DNA of 64,000 nucleotides from Paenibacillus sp. 37 (GCF_008386395.1 NZ_CP043761.1:2542001-2606000), one strand, 5' to 3'; positions 53,419-61,448 are shown, numbered from the stretch's first letter. A program made the numbers and translations. The notes: generated by a model from the letters alone, not told the origin.

Positions 53419-55164
53419 CTACGTGGACAGATTGGACTCGACCTGTTGCCGTTCATACTGTTCACGGTACCAGCCGTTCATGGCTAACAATTCCTGGTGA
53501 GTGCCTTCTTCCGTAATTTTCCCGTGCTCCAGTACGATGATTCGGTCAGCATGTTCAATAGCAGACAGGCGATGAGTCGAGATCAGCGTGGTTTTGCTCG
53601 AGCGTTTGTTGCGTATATTTTCAATAATTTTGGCTTCAGTACGTGCATCGACCGCAGATAAGGCATCATCAAGGATCAGGATATCAGGATTAGCAATAAA
53701 GGCACGCGCCAGCGAAACCCGCTGTTTCTGTCCGCCGGACAGAGAGATTCCTTTTTCACCAACGAGTGTATCCAGTCCATCGGACAAGGTTCCCAGATCC
53801 CCGTCAAAAGCGGCGGTACGAATGGCTTCCATGATGACTTCATCACTGGCCCCAGGTTTACCAAATTGAATGTTTTGACGAACTGATTTGGAGAACAGAA
53901 CTTGTTCCTGTGGTACGTACCCGATCCAGCTGTGCAAGTCATCTTTGGCGATATCCTGAATCGGATGACCCGAGATGCTTAATGTGCCCGAACCGGCAGG
54001 GTATTCATGAAGCAGTTGTTTGAGCAAAGTAGACTTACCGCTACCCGTACGACCCACAACACCCAATGTTTGACCCCGTCGTAGCGAAAAGCTGATATGA
54101 CTGAGATTGTCGACAGTTGAACTTGGGTAACGGAATGTAACATCCTGCATCGCAATTTCTTCCGGATTCGTAACGTGGGCAGGTTGCTCCACATCTTGTA
54201 CGGCAGGTTCTACCGATAAAGTCTCGTTGACCCGATCAAGCGAAGCGCTACCACGTTGCATCAGGTTAATTAATTCGCCGATGGCAAACATGGGCCAGAT
54301 CATCATCCCCAGGTACATGTTAAACGATACGAGATCCCCCAGGGTAATTTCATTATGAAATACAAGATATATGCCGTAGGCAAGTGCAATCACATAACTG
54401 AGTCCAACGAAGAGCCGGATGGTGGGTTCGAATAGGGCATCCATTCTGGCAACAGCCAGGTTTTTGCGATACACATCTTCGGTCACGTCGGCGAACCGTT
54501 TCTCGTCCAGACGTTCCTGCACATAAGCACGTACGACACGAATCCCGGCGATGGATTCCAGCACCTGGTCGTTCATATCTCCGAATGCATCCTGTGCCAG
54601 GGTGTAACGTTGATGTACAGCTTTACCATAGATCATCATGGCAATGGCGATAAAAGGTAATGGCAGGATTGCCGCCAAGGTCAGTTTCCAACTGACCAGG
54701 AAACCCATGGCGAACAATACAGTGGCCAGAAAGGCTGTAGAGTCTGTTAAGGTCAGCATGCCGAAGCCTGCTGTAGTAGCAATGGAACGAAGATCATTGG
54801 TGGCCCGAGCCATCAAATCTCCTGTTCTGTTTTTCTCAAAAAAGGGAGGAGTCATCCGTAACAAGTGGTCCATAAAGCGTGAACGAAGCAGCCGCTCCAC
54901 CAGATTGGCACCACCAAACAGTTTGTGCATCCAAACGTATGTAACCAGATAGATAATGATGACCGTTCCCAGAATAAGCAAGATATAACGCGTAAGTGAG
55001 GTGCCGGTAATGGAACCGCGCACAATCTCGTCGATGGCATTACCAAGAAGACGAGGAGGCAGCAGTTCTGCAATGCCCACCAGAATAAGCAAGATGACAC
55101 CGGTTAGGTATCGTTTGCGTTCCAGCCGGAAGAACCAGGCCAGGTTTTTAAGTACAGAGAACAA
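53419..55164 (-). CDS. bmrC: Heterodimeric ABC multidrug exporter subunit, BmrC type
   Basis: A 581-residue half-transporter: six membrane helices (about 15-310) and an ATPase domain with Walker A GRTGSGKST, signature LSGGQKQR and Walker B ILILDDALSAVD. Here aspartate replaces the catalytic glutamate, the known degenerate site of BmrC. It precedes bmrD by 12 bases, the B. subtilis order. The TTG start follows AAGGAAGGGATAACAC. Upstream on the same strand are a promoter, a 26-residue leader ORF and an intrinsic terminator, so drug-dependent attenuation is likely. Confidence 0.9.
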   Translation of the reverse strand: MFSVLKNLAWFFRLERKRYLTGVILLILVGIAELLPPRLLGNAIDEIVRGSITGTSLTRYILLILGTVIIIYLVTYVWMHKLFGGANLVERLLRSRFMDHLLRMTPPFFEKNRTGDLMARATNDLRSIATTAGFGMLTLTDSTAFLATVLFAMGFLVSWKLTLAAILPLPFIAIAMMIYGKAVHQRYTLAQDAFGDMNDQVLESIAGIRVVRAYVQERLDEKRFADVTEDVYRKNLAVARMDALFEPTIRLFVGLSYVIALAYGIYLVFHNEITLGDLVSFNMYLGMMIWPMFAIGELINLMQRGSASLDRVNETLSVEPAVQDVEQPAHVTNPEEIAMQDVTFRYPSSTVDNLSHISFSLRRGQTLGVVGRTGSGKSTLLKQLLHEYPAGSGTLSISGHPIQDIAKDDLHSWIGYVPQEQVLFSKSVRQNIQFGKPGASDEVIMEAIRTAAFDGDLGTLSDGLDTLVGEKGISLSGGQKQRVSLARAFIANPDILILDDALSAVDARTEAKIIENIRNKRSSKTTLISTHRLSAIEHADRIIVLEHGKITEEGTHQELLAMNGWYREQYERQQVESNLST

Positions 55165-55231
55165 GTGTTATCCCTTCCTTTCGATGTCTGAGAAATGCAG
55201 ATTCCGTTCATGTATGCCGAAATGTACCCAC

Positions 55232-55266
55232 AAAAAAAGACATACCGCACGCAAGCGGTATGTCTT
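55232..55266 (-). terminator. Attenuator terminator in the bmrC leader
   Basis: On the minus strand AGACATACCGC (55265-55255) pairs with GCGGTATGTCT (55248-55238), followed by seven T, about 70 bases before the bmrC start. Upstream GCCGTATG can pair with the 5' arm CATACCGC (one mismatch) as an alternative, antiterminating fold. Confidence 0.8.
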
Positions 55267-55378
55267 CATATAATCATACGGCAGCATGGCTCAGAGAACA
55301 GAGCCGTCACCATATATAAGTTCGATTGTGAGTATACATCACAGAGGTTCTAATGAAAGAACGCCTTGTCATGCCGAC

Positions 55379-55459
55379 TTATGAACGGAATAATGATTTC
55401 GGGTGTGCTCCGGTATTTAGTTGTGTGCTGAATTGACCAATCATATGTTTGTTAAACAC
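55379..55459 (-). CDS. Leader peptide of bmrCD (BmrB-like)
   Basis: A 26-codon ORF with a GTG start (55459-55457), stop TAA at 55381-55379, and AGAAAGGGTGA seven to eight bases before the start. The peptide begins MFNKHMIGQF and ends GAHPKSLFRS. It lies between the promoter at 55516-55545 and the terminator at 55232-55266. In B. subtilis, bmrCD is controlled by translation of the upstream peptide BmrB, which links ribosome stalling by antibiotics to antitermination; this ORF has the matching position. Its sequence was not compared with BmrB. Confidence 0.65.
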   Translation of the reverse strand: MFNKHMIGQFSTQLNTGAHPKSLFRS

Positions 55460-55515
55460 CGTAATCACCCTTTCTTTTTTTGGAAATAAATACAATGTAG
55501 ACCTCGTATGTTTGC

Positions 55516-55545
55516 ATCTTAACACCGGTTTTTACAATCTGTCAA
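55516..55545 (-). promoter_or_regulatory. SigA promoter of the bmrCD leader
   Basis: On the minus strand TTGACA (55545-55540), 18 bases, TAAGAT (55521-55516). It predicts a leader of about 345 nt. Confidence 0.7.
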
Positions 55546-55588
55546 ACATTTTTCACAATTTATTTTGTCTTTATGTGGTCACTCGGGT

Positions 55589-55617
55589 TTGTATTCAAGT
55601 CCCTGTAGAGATATGAT
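55589..55617 (+). promoter_or_regulatory. SigA promoter of the HesB-like gene
   Basis: TTGTAT (55589-55594), 17 bases, TATGAT (55612-55617). Divergent from the bmrCD promoter 45 bases away. Confidence 0.5.
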
Positions 55618-55650
55618 GGAACATATATATACAGAAGGAGCTGACACCAA

Positions 55651-55947
55651 ATGAGTACCATACATGTATCCGATCAAGCTGCTCGCTGGTACAAGGAAGA
55701 ACTGAATTTGAACGAGGGAGACAGCATTCGATTTTTTGCCCGTTATAGCTCTGGCGGAGGTCTTCACCCTGGATTTTCGCTAGGCATTGCTGTGGAGAAA
55801 CCAAGACATCCTGCGGATCAAACCGAAGTATCGGGGATTCAATTCTTTATGGAAGATCACGATTATTGGTATCTGAAAGGGCACCAACTGCATGTGGATA
55901 TCGTTGATGAAGGTCAGGATATCGAATATCGTTACACGGAAGTCTAA
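55651..55947 (+). CDS. HesB/YadR/YfhF-family protein without cysteines
   Basis: A 98-residue protein with the iron-sulfur biosynthesis (HesB-like) fold: HVSDQAARWYKEELNLNEGDSIRFFARYSSGGGLHPGFSLGIAVEKP and a YWYLKGHQLHVDIVDEGQDIEY tail. A-type carriers have three conserved cysteines; this protein has none, which fits the Firmicute YneR-like subgroup of unknown role. ATG after AGAAGGAGCTGACACCAA. Divergent from bmrC. Confidence 0.82.
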   Translation: MSTIHVSDQAARWYKEELNLNEGDSIRFFARYSSGGGLHPGFSLGIAVEKPRHPADQTEVSGIQFFMEDHDYWYLKGHQLHVDIVDEGQDIEYRYTEV

Positions 55948-56023
55948 ACTTTGAAGTATTCTGCTAAGCAATAGATGGATTACAGGTCGCCACCGGCTTC
56001 CGAGTAGGAGGAGGGGATAAGCA

Positions 56024-56473
56024 GTGAATCTGCCAGCACGAGATTTGGCCCAGTATATCGCGAAACGCTCTCATATTGTTGTAAAGGCGGCTGTGTGGGC
56101 TGAGAACGAACAAGGTGAATTACTGCTGATTCAGCATGCTGAACACGGTCACTGGCGGTTGCCAGCAGGTGAGATGCGCCCGGGTGAGGCTATTGAAGAT
56201 GCTGCACATCGGGAGTTATGGGAAGAGACAGGTTGGACTGCTGATACCATGACACTGGAAGGCCTCTATTCGGGGCCAGACCTTCGGTATCTGCATTCAA
56301 GCGGAGATGAAGAGTATTATGTCATTGCTCTGTTCCGGACAGTGATCATTCAGGATGACCTTGTGGAGTCGCGTGTAAATAGTGATGCAGGTCTGAAGTT
56401 TTTTGCGCTGGAGTCGTTACCACCTCTGAATCAGATTAGCCGAATCCTGTTAGCGCGGGATATTGCAGAATAA
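56024..56473 (+). CDS. NUDIX hydrolase
   Basis: A 149-residue protein with a full NUDIX box (AGEMRPGEAIEDAAHRELWEETGW, about residues 48-71) in a domain starting VKAAVWAENEQGELLLIQHAEHGHWRLP. It hydrolyses a nucleoside diphosphate linked to another group; the substrate is unknown. GTG start after TAGGAGGAGGGGATAAGCA. It is followed by a bidirectional terminator. Confidence 0.88.
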   Translation: MNLPARDLAQYIAKRSHIVVKAAVWAENEQGELLLIQHAEHGHWRLPAGEMRPGEAIEDAAHRELWEETGWTADTMTLEGLYSGPDLRYLHSSGDEEYYVIALFRTVIIQDDLVESRVNSDAGLKFFALESLPPLNQISRILLARDIAE

Positions 56474-56489
56474 AATAAGTGTTGACGCA

Positions 56490-56539
56490 AAAAAATGACC
56501 TTGGCATGCACGATACAGTGGATGCCAAGGTCATTTTTT
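56490..56539. terminator. Bidirectional terminator
   Basis: An 18-base arm AAAAAATGACCTTGGCAT (56490-56507) pairs perfectly with ATGCCAAGGTCATTTTTT (56522-56539). It serves the NUDIX gene and the convergent minus-strand gene. Confidence 0.92.
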
Positions 56540-56571
56540 AAAAAATCCGATTCAGGTGCTCAGAGTATGAA

Positions 56572-57084
56572 TTACACCTGATCCAGTGGTTCATCATCCA
56601 TCGCAAAATCAAAATCATCAATATCAAATACCTGCACAGGTGATTCAGACTCAATAATACGTGCAATCAGTTCAACCTGATCGGTGAGAATCGGGATACT
56701 CAGACGCTGAGATGTCAGCAACAGTTCTGTCTCAATGGGATCGAAATACTCCCCGTACTGTGCCGTATCTATTGCGTTGATAATGGCAATGGATACTTGG
56801 TCACCAAATAAAATGGAGGGGCTTTTGGCCCATGGAACAAGTAACGCACGCTCTATTTTTTTCTTATTCAGCGGTTCCTCGAAATAAGAAATCATTTCAT
56901 TGATTTTGGATTTCACATGCTGATCATCTGCCGGGTTATCCATCATGGGATCAGGACTGGTCTGGAATTCATATAGCTCAAGGATGGTGGTATAAGGAAC
57001 AATATATTCAACAGGCGCGGGCGGCGCTAGCAATTGACCGTAAATGGCCACCATCACGGCTTCTGTAATAAACTGACGTGACAT
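56572..57084 (-). CDS. Uncharacterised acidic protein
   Basis: A 170-residue soluble protein starting MSRQFITEAVMVAIYGQLL and ending with a run of aspartates (DIDDFDFAMDDEPLDQV). It has a proline/valine-rich strand region (APPAPVEYIVPYTTILELYEF) and predicted helices; no catalytic motif is visible. I do not recognise a characterised family. The ATG follows GGAGGATTAAGGAACC on the minus strand. Clear terminator downstream. Confidence 0.78.
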   Translation of the reverse strand: MSRQFITEAVMVAIYGQLLAPPAPVEYIVPYTTILELYEFQTSPDPMMDNPADDQHVKSKINEMISYFEEPLNKKKIERALLVPWAKSPSILFGDQVSIAIINAIDTAQYGEYFDPIETELLLTSQRLSIPILTDQVELIARIIESESPVQVFDIDDFDFAMDDEPLDQV

Positions 57085-57276
57085 GGTTCCTTAATCCTCC
57101 TGCGCCATTAATAGTTGCAAAGTGAATCTATATTTCATGCAACAGCATAACCACAATGTGGATTATTCTGTTGTAGACTCGTGTACACAATTTGCATGAA
57201 TAGAAGTATATCACACAACGGTGGGAAATACAGCCAATCTGCATAGCATGTCAGGTTACAACTATCACAACTTGAA

Positions 57277-57729
57277 TCAGGATTTGCCCAGTAGCAATGA
57301 TAAAATTCCCGCCGCAATCAATGGACCCACAGGTACACCCTTGAATAGGGCAACCCCAAGTACCGTTCCGATTAACAGCCCTGCAACGACAGTTGGCTGT
57401 GTACCCATCAACGTAGCGCCACGTCCTCCGAGATATGCCACCAGTAATCCTACGCCAATGGCGAGTAGTGATTTCCAGTGCAGGAAAGACTCACCGATCG
57501 TCTGCAGACTCATCTTGCCACTGGCAAGAGGTGCCATCACGCCAATGGTCAGAATGATAATGCCCAGTGTAAGTCCGTATTTTTCAAGCCATGGAAATGC
57601 CTGATTCAGGTTCAGGACTCGTAGCAACAACAGAAATACCATCGCTACGGTCACAGGTGTGTTGCTGCTGATAATCCCGAGAGCCGCAAATACGAGCAAC
57701 AGCAGGGAAGTCATATCCATTGTTTTCAT
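57277..57729 (-). CDS. DUF441/UPF0756 membrane protein (YtwI-like)
   Basis: A 150-residue membrane protein with about four helices: [73 protein letters not shown] and [35 protein letters not shown]. This matches the DUF441 family, function unknown. The ATG at 57729 overlaps the ypdA stop by four bases, so the two are translationally coupled. Confidence 0.88.
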   Translation of the reverse strand: MKTMDMTSLLLLVFAALGIISSNTPVTVAMVFLLLLRVLNLNQAFPWLEKYGLTLGIIILTIGVMAPLASGKMSLQTIGESFLHWKSLLAIGVGLLVAYLGGRGATLMGTQPTVVAGLLIGTVLGVALFKGVPVGPLIAAGILSLLLGKS

Positions 57730-58724
57730 TTCCCTTCAGTCTGTCCACGTTGTTTGCTAACGATATGTTCCGCAATGTAACGTCCATGCCAGCGCCCGGA
57801 TTCAATAAAGACTTCATTGGCATTACGCCCCGAAGCGATGACTCCGCCCACATATACACCAGGTACGCTGCTTTCCATCGTTTGTGCATCATATAGAGGT
57901 TTATCCATATCATCAGACATCTCCACACCTACCGACGTGAGTAGTTGACGATCTGGACGGAAACCGGTCATGGCCAGTACGAAGTCATTATCCAGTTCCC
58001 GAGTGGAACCATCCGTGTGTATCAGACGAATCGAATCATCGAGTATTTCATTCACGCGTGATTCCAGGTGGAGTGTGATATGACCTTTTGTCACCATGCT
58101 CTCGAATAGCGGGCGTACCCATGGTTTAATATGCTGGGACAGACCACTGCCGCGATAAACCATATCAATATGTGCTCCGACCCGAACCAGTTCCATGGCC
58201 GCATCCACGGCTGAGTTGCTTCCGCCAATAATGGCGACACGTGTACGGGTATAAGGGTGGGCTTCCCTGAAGTAGTGGGTTACCTTATCTTTATCTTCTC
58301 CAGGGATGCCCAGATAGTTAGGATGGTCAAAATAACCGGTAGCTACAACTACATTGCGTCCAACATGTACGATGGCTTCCCCGCGGCGATTGAGCGTATG
58401 TACCTCAAACGTACCATCATCCTTGCGTTTAATTTCACGGGCTTCCTCATAGTTATGAACACGCAGACCAAAATGTTCGGCTACCCTGCGATAATAGGCA
58501 AGTGCTTCATAACGAAACGGTTTATCATTAGGTGTGCTGAACGGAACGTTTCCGATCTCAAGCAGCGGGGCTGTGCTGAAAAACTGCATATGGGTTGGAT
58601 ACAGATAAATAGATTGAACGATATTGTATTTCTCAACGATCACAGCGGACAGTCCCAGCCGCTCACATTCAATGGCAGCAGACAGACCGCATGGGCCTCC
58701 GCCGATAATAATGACATCTTCCAT
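57726..58724 (-). CDS. ypdA: YpdA-family bacillithiol disulfide reductase
   Basis: A 332-residue FAD/NADPH-dependent oxidoreductase that reduces oxidised bacillithiol in Firmicutes. The N-terminal FAD motif [21 protein letters not shown] is at residues 5-25, including the conserved cysteine after GGGP that is essential in YpdA. The NADPH motif [29 protein letters not shown] is near 167-195, and [22 protein letters not shown] is near the end. ATG 58724 follows AATAAGGAGGATTAAGAAC on the minus strand; an upstream extension to 58790 has no ribosome site. Followed by the DUF441 gene. Confidence 0.92.
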   Translation of the reverse strand: MEDVIIIGGGPCGLSAAIECERLGLSAVIVEKYNIVQSIYLYPTHMQFFSTAPLLEIGNVPFSTPNDKPFRYEALAYYRRVAEHFGLRVHNYEEAREIKRKDDGTFEVHTLNRRGEAIVHVGRNVVVATGYFDHPNYLGIPGEDKDKVTHYFREAHPYTRTRVAIIGGSNSAVDAAMELVRVGAHIDMVYRGSGLSQHIKPWVRPLFESMVTKGHITLHLESRVNEILDDSIRLIHTDGSTRELDNDFVLAMTGFRPDRQLLTSVGVEMSDDMDKPLYDAQTMESSVPGVYVGGVIASGRNANEVFIESGRWHGRYIAEHIVSKQRGQTEGK

Positions 58725-58832
58725 GTTCTTAATCCTCCTTATTTCAAGCAATATAATCCTACCGTAAATAACGAGCCAATGCCAGTTCAAGCGTGGAGTT
58801 TAATTAGACAAGCTTACTTGAAACCAAAGGAG

Positions 58833-58861
58833 TTGACGTGTTGAGAAGAAAAGACTAATAT
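58833..58861 (+). promoter_or_regulatory. SigA promoter of the ArsR-type regulator gene
   Basis: TTGACG (58833-58838), 17 bases, TAATAT (58856-58861). Confidence 0.65.
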
Positions 58862-58863
58862 CA

Positions 58864-58883
58864 AATTAGATGTATATCTAATT
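58864..58883 (+). promoter_or_regulatory. Palindromic operator for the ArsR-type regulator
   Basis: AATTAGAT (58864-58871) and ATCTAATT (58876-58883) are perfect complements with GTAT between. The site begins two bases after the -10 and covers the start of transcription, as expected for autorepression. A single half-site AATTAGA also occurs near 58801. Confidence 0.6.
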
Positions 58884-58899
58884 GAAAGCGAGATGAACG

Positions 58900-59496
58900 A
58901 TGATGCAGCTGGAGAAAATTGTGGCTTATCATAAAGCGTTGGCTGACCCGACCCGGCTTCGCATGCTGCTGTTATTGGCACAGGGTGAACTGCACGGACA
59001 GGCACTTGCCGAGCGGCTGAATCTGTCACAGCCAACCGTGACACATCATGCATCCAAGCTGAGAGAGGCGGCGCTGATTAAGGAACGACGGGAGAAAAAT
59101 ACAGTGTATTTCACACTCAATCCTTCGTTTATCCGCGAGAATGCACAGGCTTCGGTTGATTTTATCTTTAATCGAGAGGAGGTTGCGGATATGAGTGATG
59201 TGAATGAAACATTGAAAGCGTCGGTCATGAGAAATTTTTTCTCCAAAGATGGGCGACTGCGTCAGATTCCGGCTCAATACAAGAAAAAACTGATTGTACT
59301 TGGTCATCTGGTCGAGCAGCTTGAATTTGGTCGGAAGTATACGGAGAAAGAAATCAATACATTTATAAAGCAATACCATGAAGACTTTGCAACGATTCGG
59401 CGAGAATTTATTATGCATCAGTTCATGTATCGGGAAGAGGAGATCTATGAATTGAATCCGAAGGAAATGTGGACACGCTGGGATCAGGTCAAATAG
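58900..59496 (+). CDS. ArsR-family regulator with DUF2087 domain
   Basis: A 198-residue regulator. The N-terminal winged helix (about 5-80: HKALADPTRLRMLLLLAQGELHGQALAERLNLSQPTVTHHASKLREAALI) is ArsR-type. The second half (about 115-195: FFSKDGRLRQIPAQYKKKLIVLGHLVEQLEFGRKYTEKEINTFIKQYHEDFATIRREFI) is DUF2087. No metal-binding cysteines are seen, so the signal is probably not a soft metal. ATG 58900 or 58903. Its promoter carries a palindrome likely bound by the protein. Divergent from ypdA, which it may also regulate. Confidence 0.88.
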   Translation: MMQLEKIVAYHKALADPTRLRMLLLLAQGELHGQALAERLNLSQPTVTHHASKLREAALIKERREKNTVYFTLNPSFIRENAQASVDFIFNREEVADMSDVNETLKASVMRNFFSKDGRLRQIPAQYKKKLIVLGHLVEQLEFGRKYTEKEINTFIKQYHEDFATIRREFIMHQFMYREEEIYELNPKEMWTRWDQVK

Positions 59497-59523
59497 AGTA
59501 GCGTTTGGTAAAAAAAATTGGGC

Positions 59524-59553
59524 TTGACAACTGTAAAGCTCAGTGTGTAACAT
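59524..59553 (+). promoter_or_regulatory. SigA promoter of the rsgA leader transcript
   Basis: TTGACA (59524-59529), 18 bases, TAACAT (59548-59553). The -35 is perfect. It drives the small ORF at 59586 and, if the terminators are passed, rsgA. Confidence 0.65.
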
Positions 59554-59585
59554 AATGGATAATTCTACAAGGGAGGCGATTGTTT

Positions 59586-59657
59586 ATGACAAACTTAAAT
59601 GCAGTATACGTTAATTTGAATATGAACAGCGTCTCCGGAACGGATCAAAGCATATAA
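59586..59657 (+). CDS. Small ORF, possible leader peptide of rsgA
   Basis: A 23-residue ORF starting MTNLNAVYVNLNM, with GGGAGG nine bases before the ATG and a strong promoter upstream. Directly after its stop come a hairpin (59663-59693) and an intrinsic terminator (59717-59746). This order of promoter, short ORF, hairpin and terminator is like leader peptides that control ribosome-related resistance genes. It could also be an independent small gene. No family recognised. Confidence 0.5.
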   Translation: MTNLNAVYVNLNMNSVSGTDQSI

Positions 59658-59662
59658 TTTTG

Positions 59663-59693
59663 CGTTAGTTGGATAGCAGTATCCATTATAACG
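59663..59693 (+). other. Hairpin between the small ORF and terminator 1
   Basis: CGTTA (59663-59667) pairs with TAACG (59689-59693) and GGATA (59671-59675) with TATCC (59680-59684), a two-step stem starting five bases after the small ORF. Confidence 0.5.
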
Positions 59694-59716
59694 TGAAGTA
59701 TGTCATGCTCAGATGA

Positions 59717-59746
59717 AGCCACGGGTGACGCACCCGTGGCTTTTTT
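59717..59746 (+). terminator. Terminator 1 upstream of rsgA
   Basis: GCCACGGGTG (59718-59727) pairs perfectly with CACCCGTGGC (59731-59740) around ACG, then six T. Confidence 0.9.
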
Positions 59747-59853
59747 GTTTGCCAATAAAAGGGTGTTCCTGAATGGTTTATATCGGAGGGTTAAGTATTC
59801 TATCCGGTAGATCTGCAAGAAGGGATGATCTCTGATTCGGTTAACTACTTATT

Positions 59854-59889
59854 GCCACGGGTGTATTTCTACTCGTGGTTTTTTGTTTT
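59854..59889 (+). terminator. Terminator 2 upstream of rsgA
   Basis: CCACGGGTG (59855-59863) pairs with TACTCGTGG-type 3' arm (59870-59878, two G-U pairs), then six T. The 5' arm GCCACGGGTG (59854-59863) is identical to that of terminator 1. The stretch 59747-59853 between the two has no ORF that I can support. Confidence 0.8.
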
Positions 59890-59958
59890 GATCTGAACCG
59901 GAGATGATTGTTCAATCGGCTTGAACGAAGTAAACAACTTATTTTGGGAGGAATTTTT

Positions 59959-61053
59959 ATTTTAGATAACCATATTGAGAAGTACGGCTGGTCAGCAAAG
60001 TGGCAGGAACTGTGGCAAGAGACAGGGATGGAAGAGCAGGAGAAAAAGCCAGCCAGAATTATCGCAGACCATGGACATCTGCAACGTCTGATTACAGAAG
60101 AGGGCGAATGCTGGGGAAGAATTTCGGGCCGAATGCGTCATGATAGTCTGGAGAGCAGCTTGGTACCAGCGGTTGGAGATTGGGTGGCGATTACAGGCCA
60201 GGCAGGTGAAGAAGCAATTATTCACAATCTGGTGCCACGTCGGAGCAGGGTATCGAGACAGGCGGCAGGTCCGGTGACCAAGGAACAATTAATCGCCGCA
60301 AACGTAGATACACTGTTGATCGTGGCTGCACTTAATCATGATTTCAACCTTAGACGACTCGAAAGATACGTGATGATGGCTTGGAATGGTGGCGTAAGGC
60401 CAGTCATTGTCTTGAGCAAAAGTGATCTGGGCAACAATGTGGAAGAACAGATCCGAAGTGTAGAAGGGATTGCTCCAGGCGTTGAAGTGCTTGCAATATC
60501 TGCAGTGGAGGGTCAAGGCAAATCCTTATTGGAACGATATTTGCAGCCAGGGCTGACTGTTGCGCTGACAGGATCTTCTGGCAGTGGCAAGTCTACGCTG
60601 GTGAACTGGATGATGGGTGAGGATGTGCAGCTTACACAATCCGTCCGCGAGGGAGACAGCCGTGGGAGACATACGACAACACACAGGGAGATGTTTGTAC
60701 TACCCCAGGGAGCCGTATTGATCGATACTCCAGGAATGCGTGAGCTTAATCTCTGGGATGAGGGCAATGATGGGCTGTCGCATGCGTTTGGAGAAATTGA
60801 AGAACTTGCGGCCACGTGCAGATTTCTGGATTGCAGCCATACACAGGAAGCTGGATGTGCAGTGAAAGAGGCCATACAGAATGGTTCATTGGATGAAAAA
60901 AGATTGAATAATTATCTGAAAATGCAGAAGGAATTGCAATATCAGCAACGCAAGGAAGAAGTGGCATCCAGAAGGCGTACCGCCTCCAGCAAACCGGCCA
61001 ATAGTCGTAAACCCAAGCACTCCCGTAGTGTGAAAGAGTGGGAGGAAGCCTGA
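59959..61053 (+). CDS. rsgA: Ribosome small-subunit-dependent GTPase A (RsgA/YloQ family)
   Basis: A circularly permuted GTPase of about 364 residues that checks late 30S maturation. After an OB-type domain (about 15-105) come the G4 motif LSKSDLG, Walker A GSSGSGKST (near 204-212), the G3 motif DTPGMRE and the zinc motif CRFLDCSHTQEAGCAV; a basic tail ends it. The start is unclear. The family begins 7-10 residues before YGW, and the strong GGGAGGA at 59946-59952 points to ATT 59959, or TTA 59962. The only ordinary codon with any ribosome site is TTG 59908 (17 codons longer). Preceded by a two-terminator leader. Confidence 0.88.
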   Translation: MLDNHIEKYGWSAKWQELWQETGMEEQEKKPARIIADHGHLQRLITEEGECWGRISGRMRHDSLESSLVPAVGDWVAITGQAGEEAIIHNLVPRRSRVSRQAAGPVTKEQLIAANVDTLLIVAALNHDFNLRRLERYVMMAWNGGVRPVIVLSKSDLGNNVEEQIRSVEGIAPGVEVLAISAVEGQGKSLLERYLQPGLTVALTGSSGSGKSTLVNWMMGEDVQLTQSVREGDSRGRHTTTHREMFVLPQGAVLIDTPGMRELNLWDEGNDGLSHAFGEIEELAATCRFLDCSHTQEAGCAVKEAIQNGSLDEKRLNNYLKMQKELQYQQRKEEVASRRRTASSKPANSRKPKHSRSVKEWEEA

Positions 61054-61109
61054 AATCAGGCGGGCATCATCCGGTATCTTGCATAAGATAGGTCAGGAGG
61101 GATGTCATT

Positions 61110-61448
61110 ATGCCAGATTACAGGATTATTGTAGATCTGTCTGACCACATGTTATATCTTCTGGATGGCAATCAGGTGATTAAGGGCTATCCCGTGGGCA
61201 CCGGCAAGATGCTCACACAGACTCCAAACGGGGAGTTCACTATTATTAACAAACAATCCAATCCGGGTGGGCCATTTGGCGTGTTGTGGATGGGGCTGTC
61301 TGCTCCCCATTATGGGATACACGGAACCAATGAGCCTTGGTCTATTGGCAAATCCGTCTCCCATGGTTGTATACGCATGTACAACTCGGATGTACTGGAT
61401 TTGTCTTCCAAGGTATCTGTAGGCACGAGAGTAACGATCCGGCCCTAG
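61110..61448 (+). CDS. L,D-transpeptidase (YkuD domain)
   Basis: A 112-residue protein that is a bare YkuD catalytic domain. [39 protein letters not shown] opens it, and [21 protein letters not shown] near residues 70-90 has the catalytic His and the SHGCIR cysteine. There is no signal peptide, membrane helix or LysM domain, so how it reaches the wall is unclear. ATG after CAGGAGGGATGTCATT. The stop codon is in the middle of a perfect palindrome acting as terminator. Confidence 0.9.
   Translation: MPDYRIIVDLSDHMLYLLDGNQVIKGYPVGTGKMLTQTPNGEFTIINKQSNPGGPFGVLWMGLSAPHYGIHGTNEPWSIGKSVSHGCIRMYNSDVLDLSSKVSVGTRVTIRP

Noticed and set aside
58257..58844. A 195-codon plus-strand ORF opposite ypdA
   Set aside because: It overlaps the YpdA coding region completely; the promoter and operator of the ArsR gene also lie inside its end.
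59826..59897. A 23-codon ORF from ATG 59826 running through terminator 2
   Set aside because: AGAAGGG abuts the ATG, leaving no room for initiation; kept only as a thought, not a feature.
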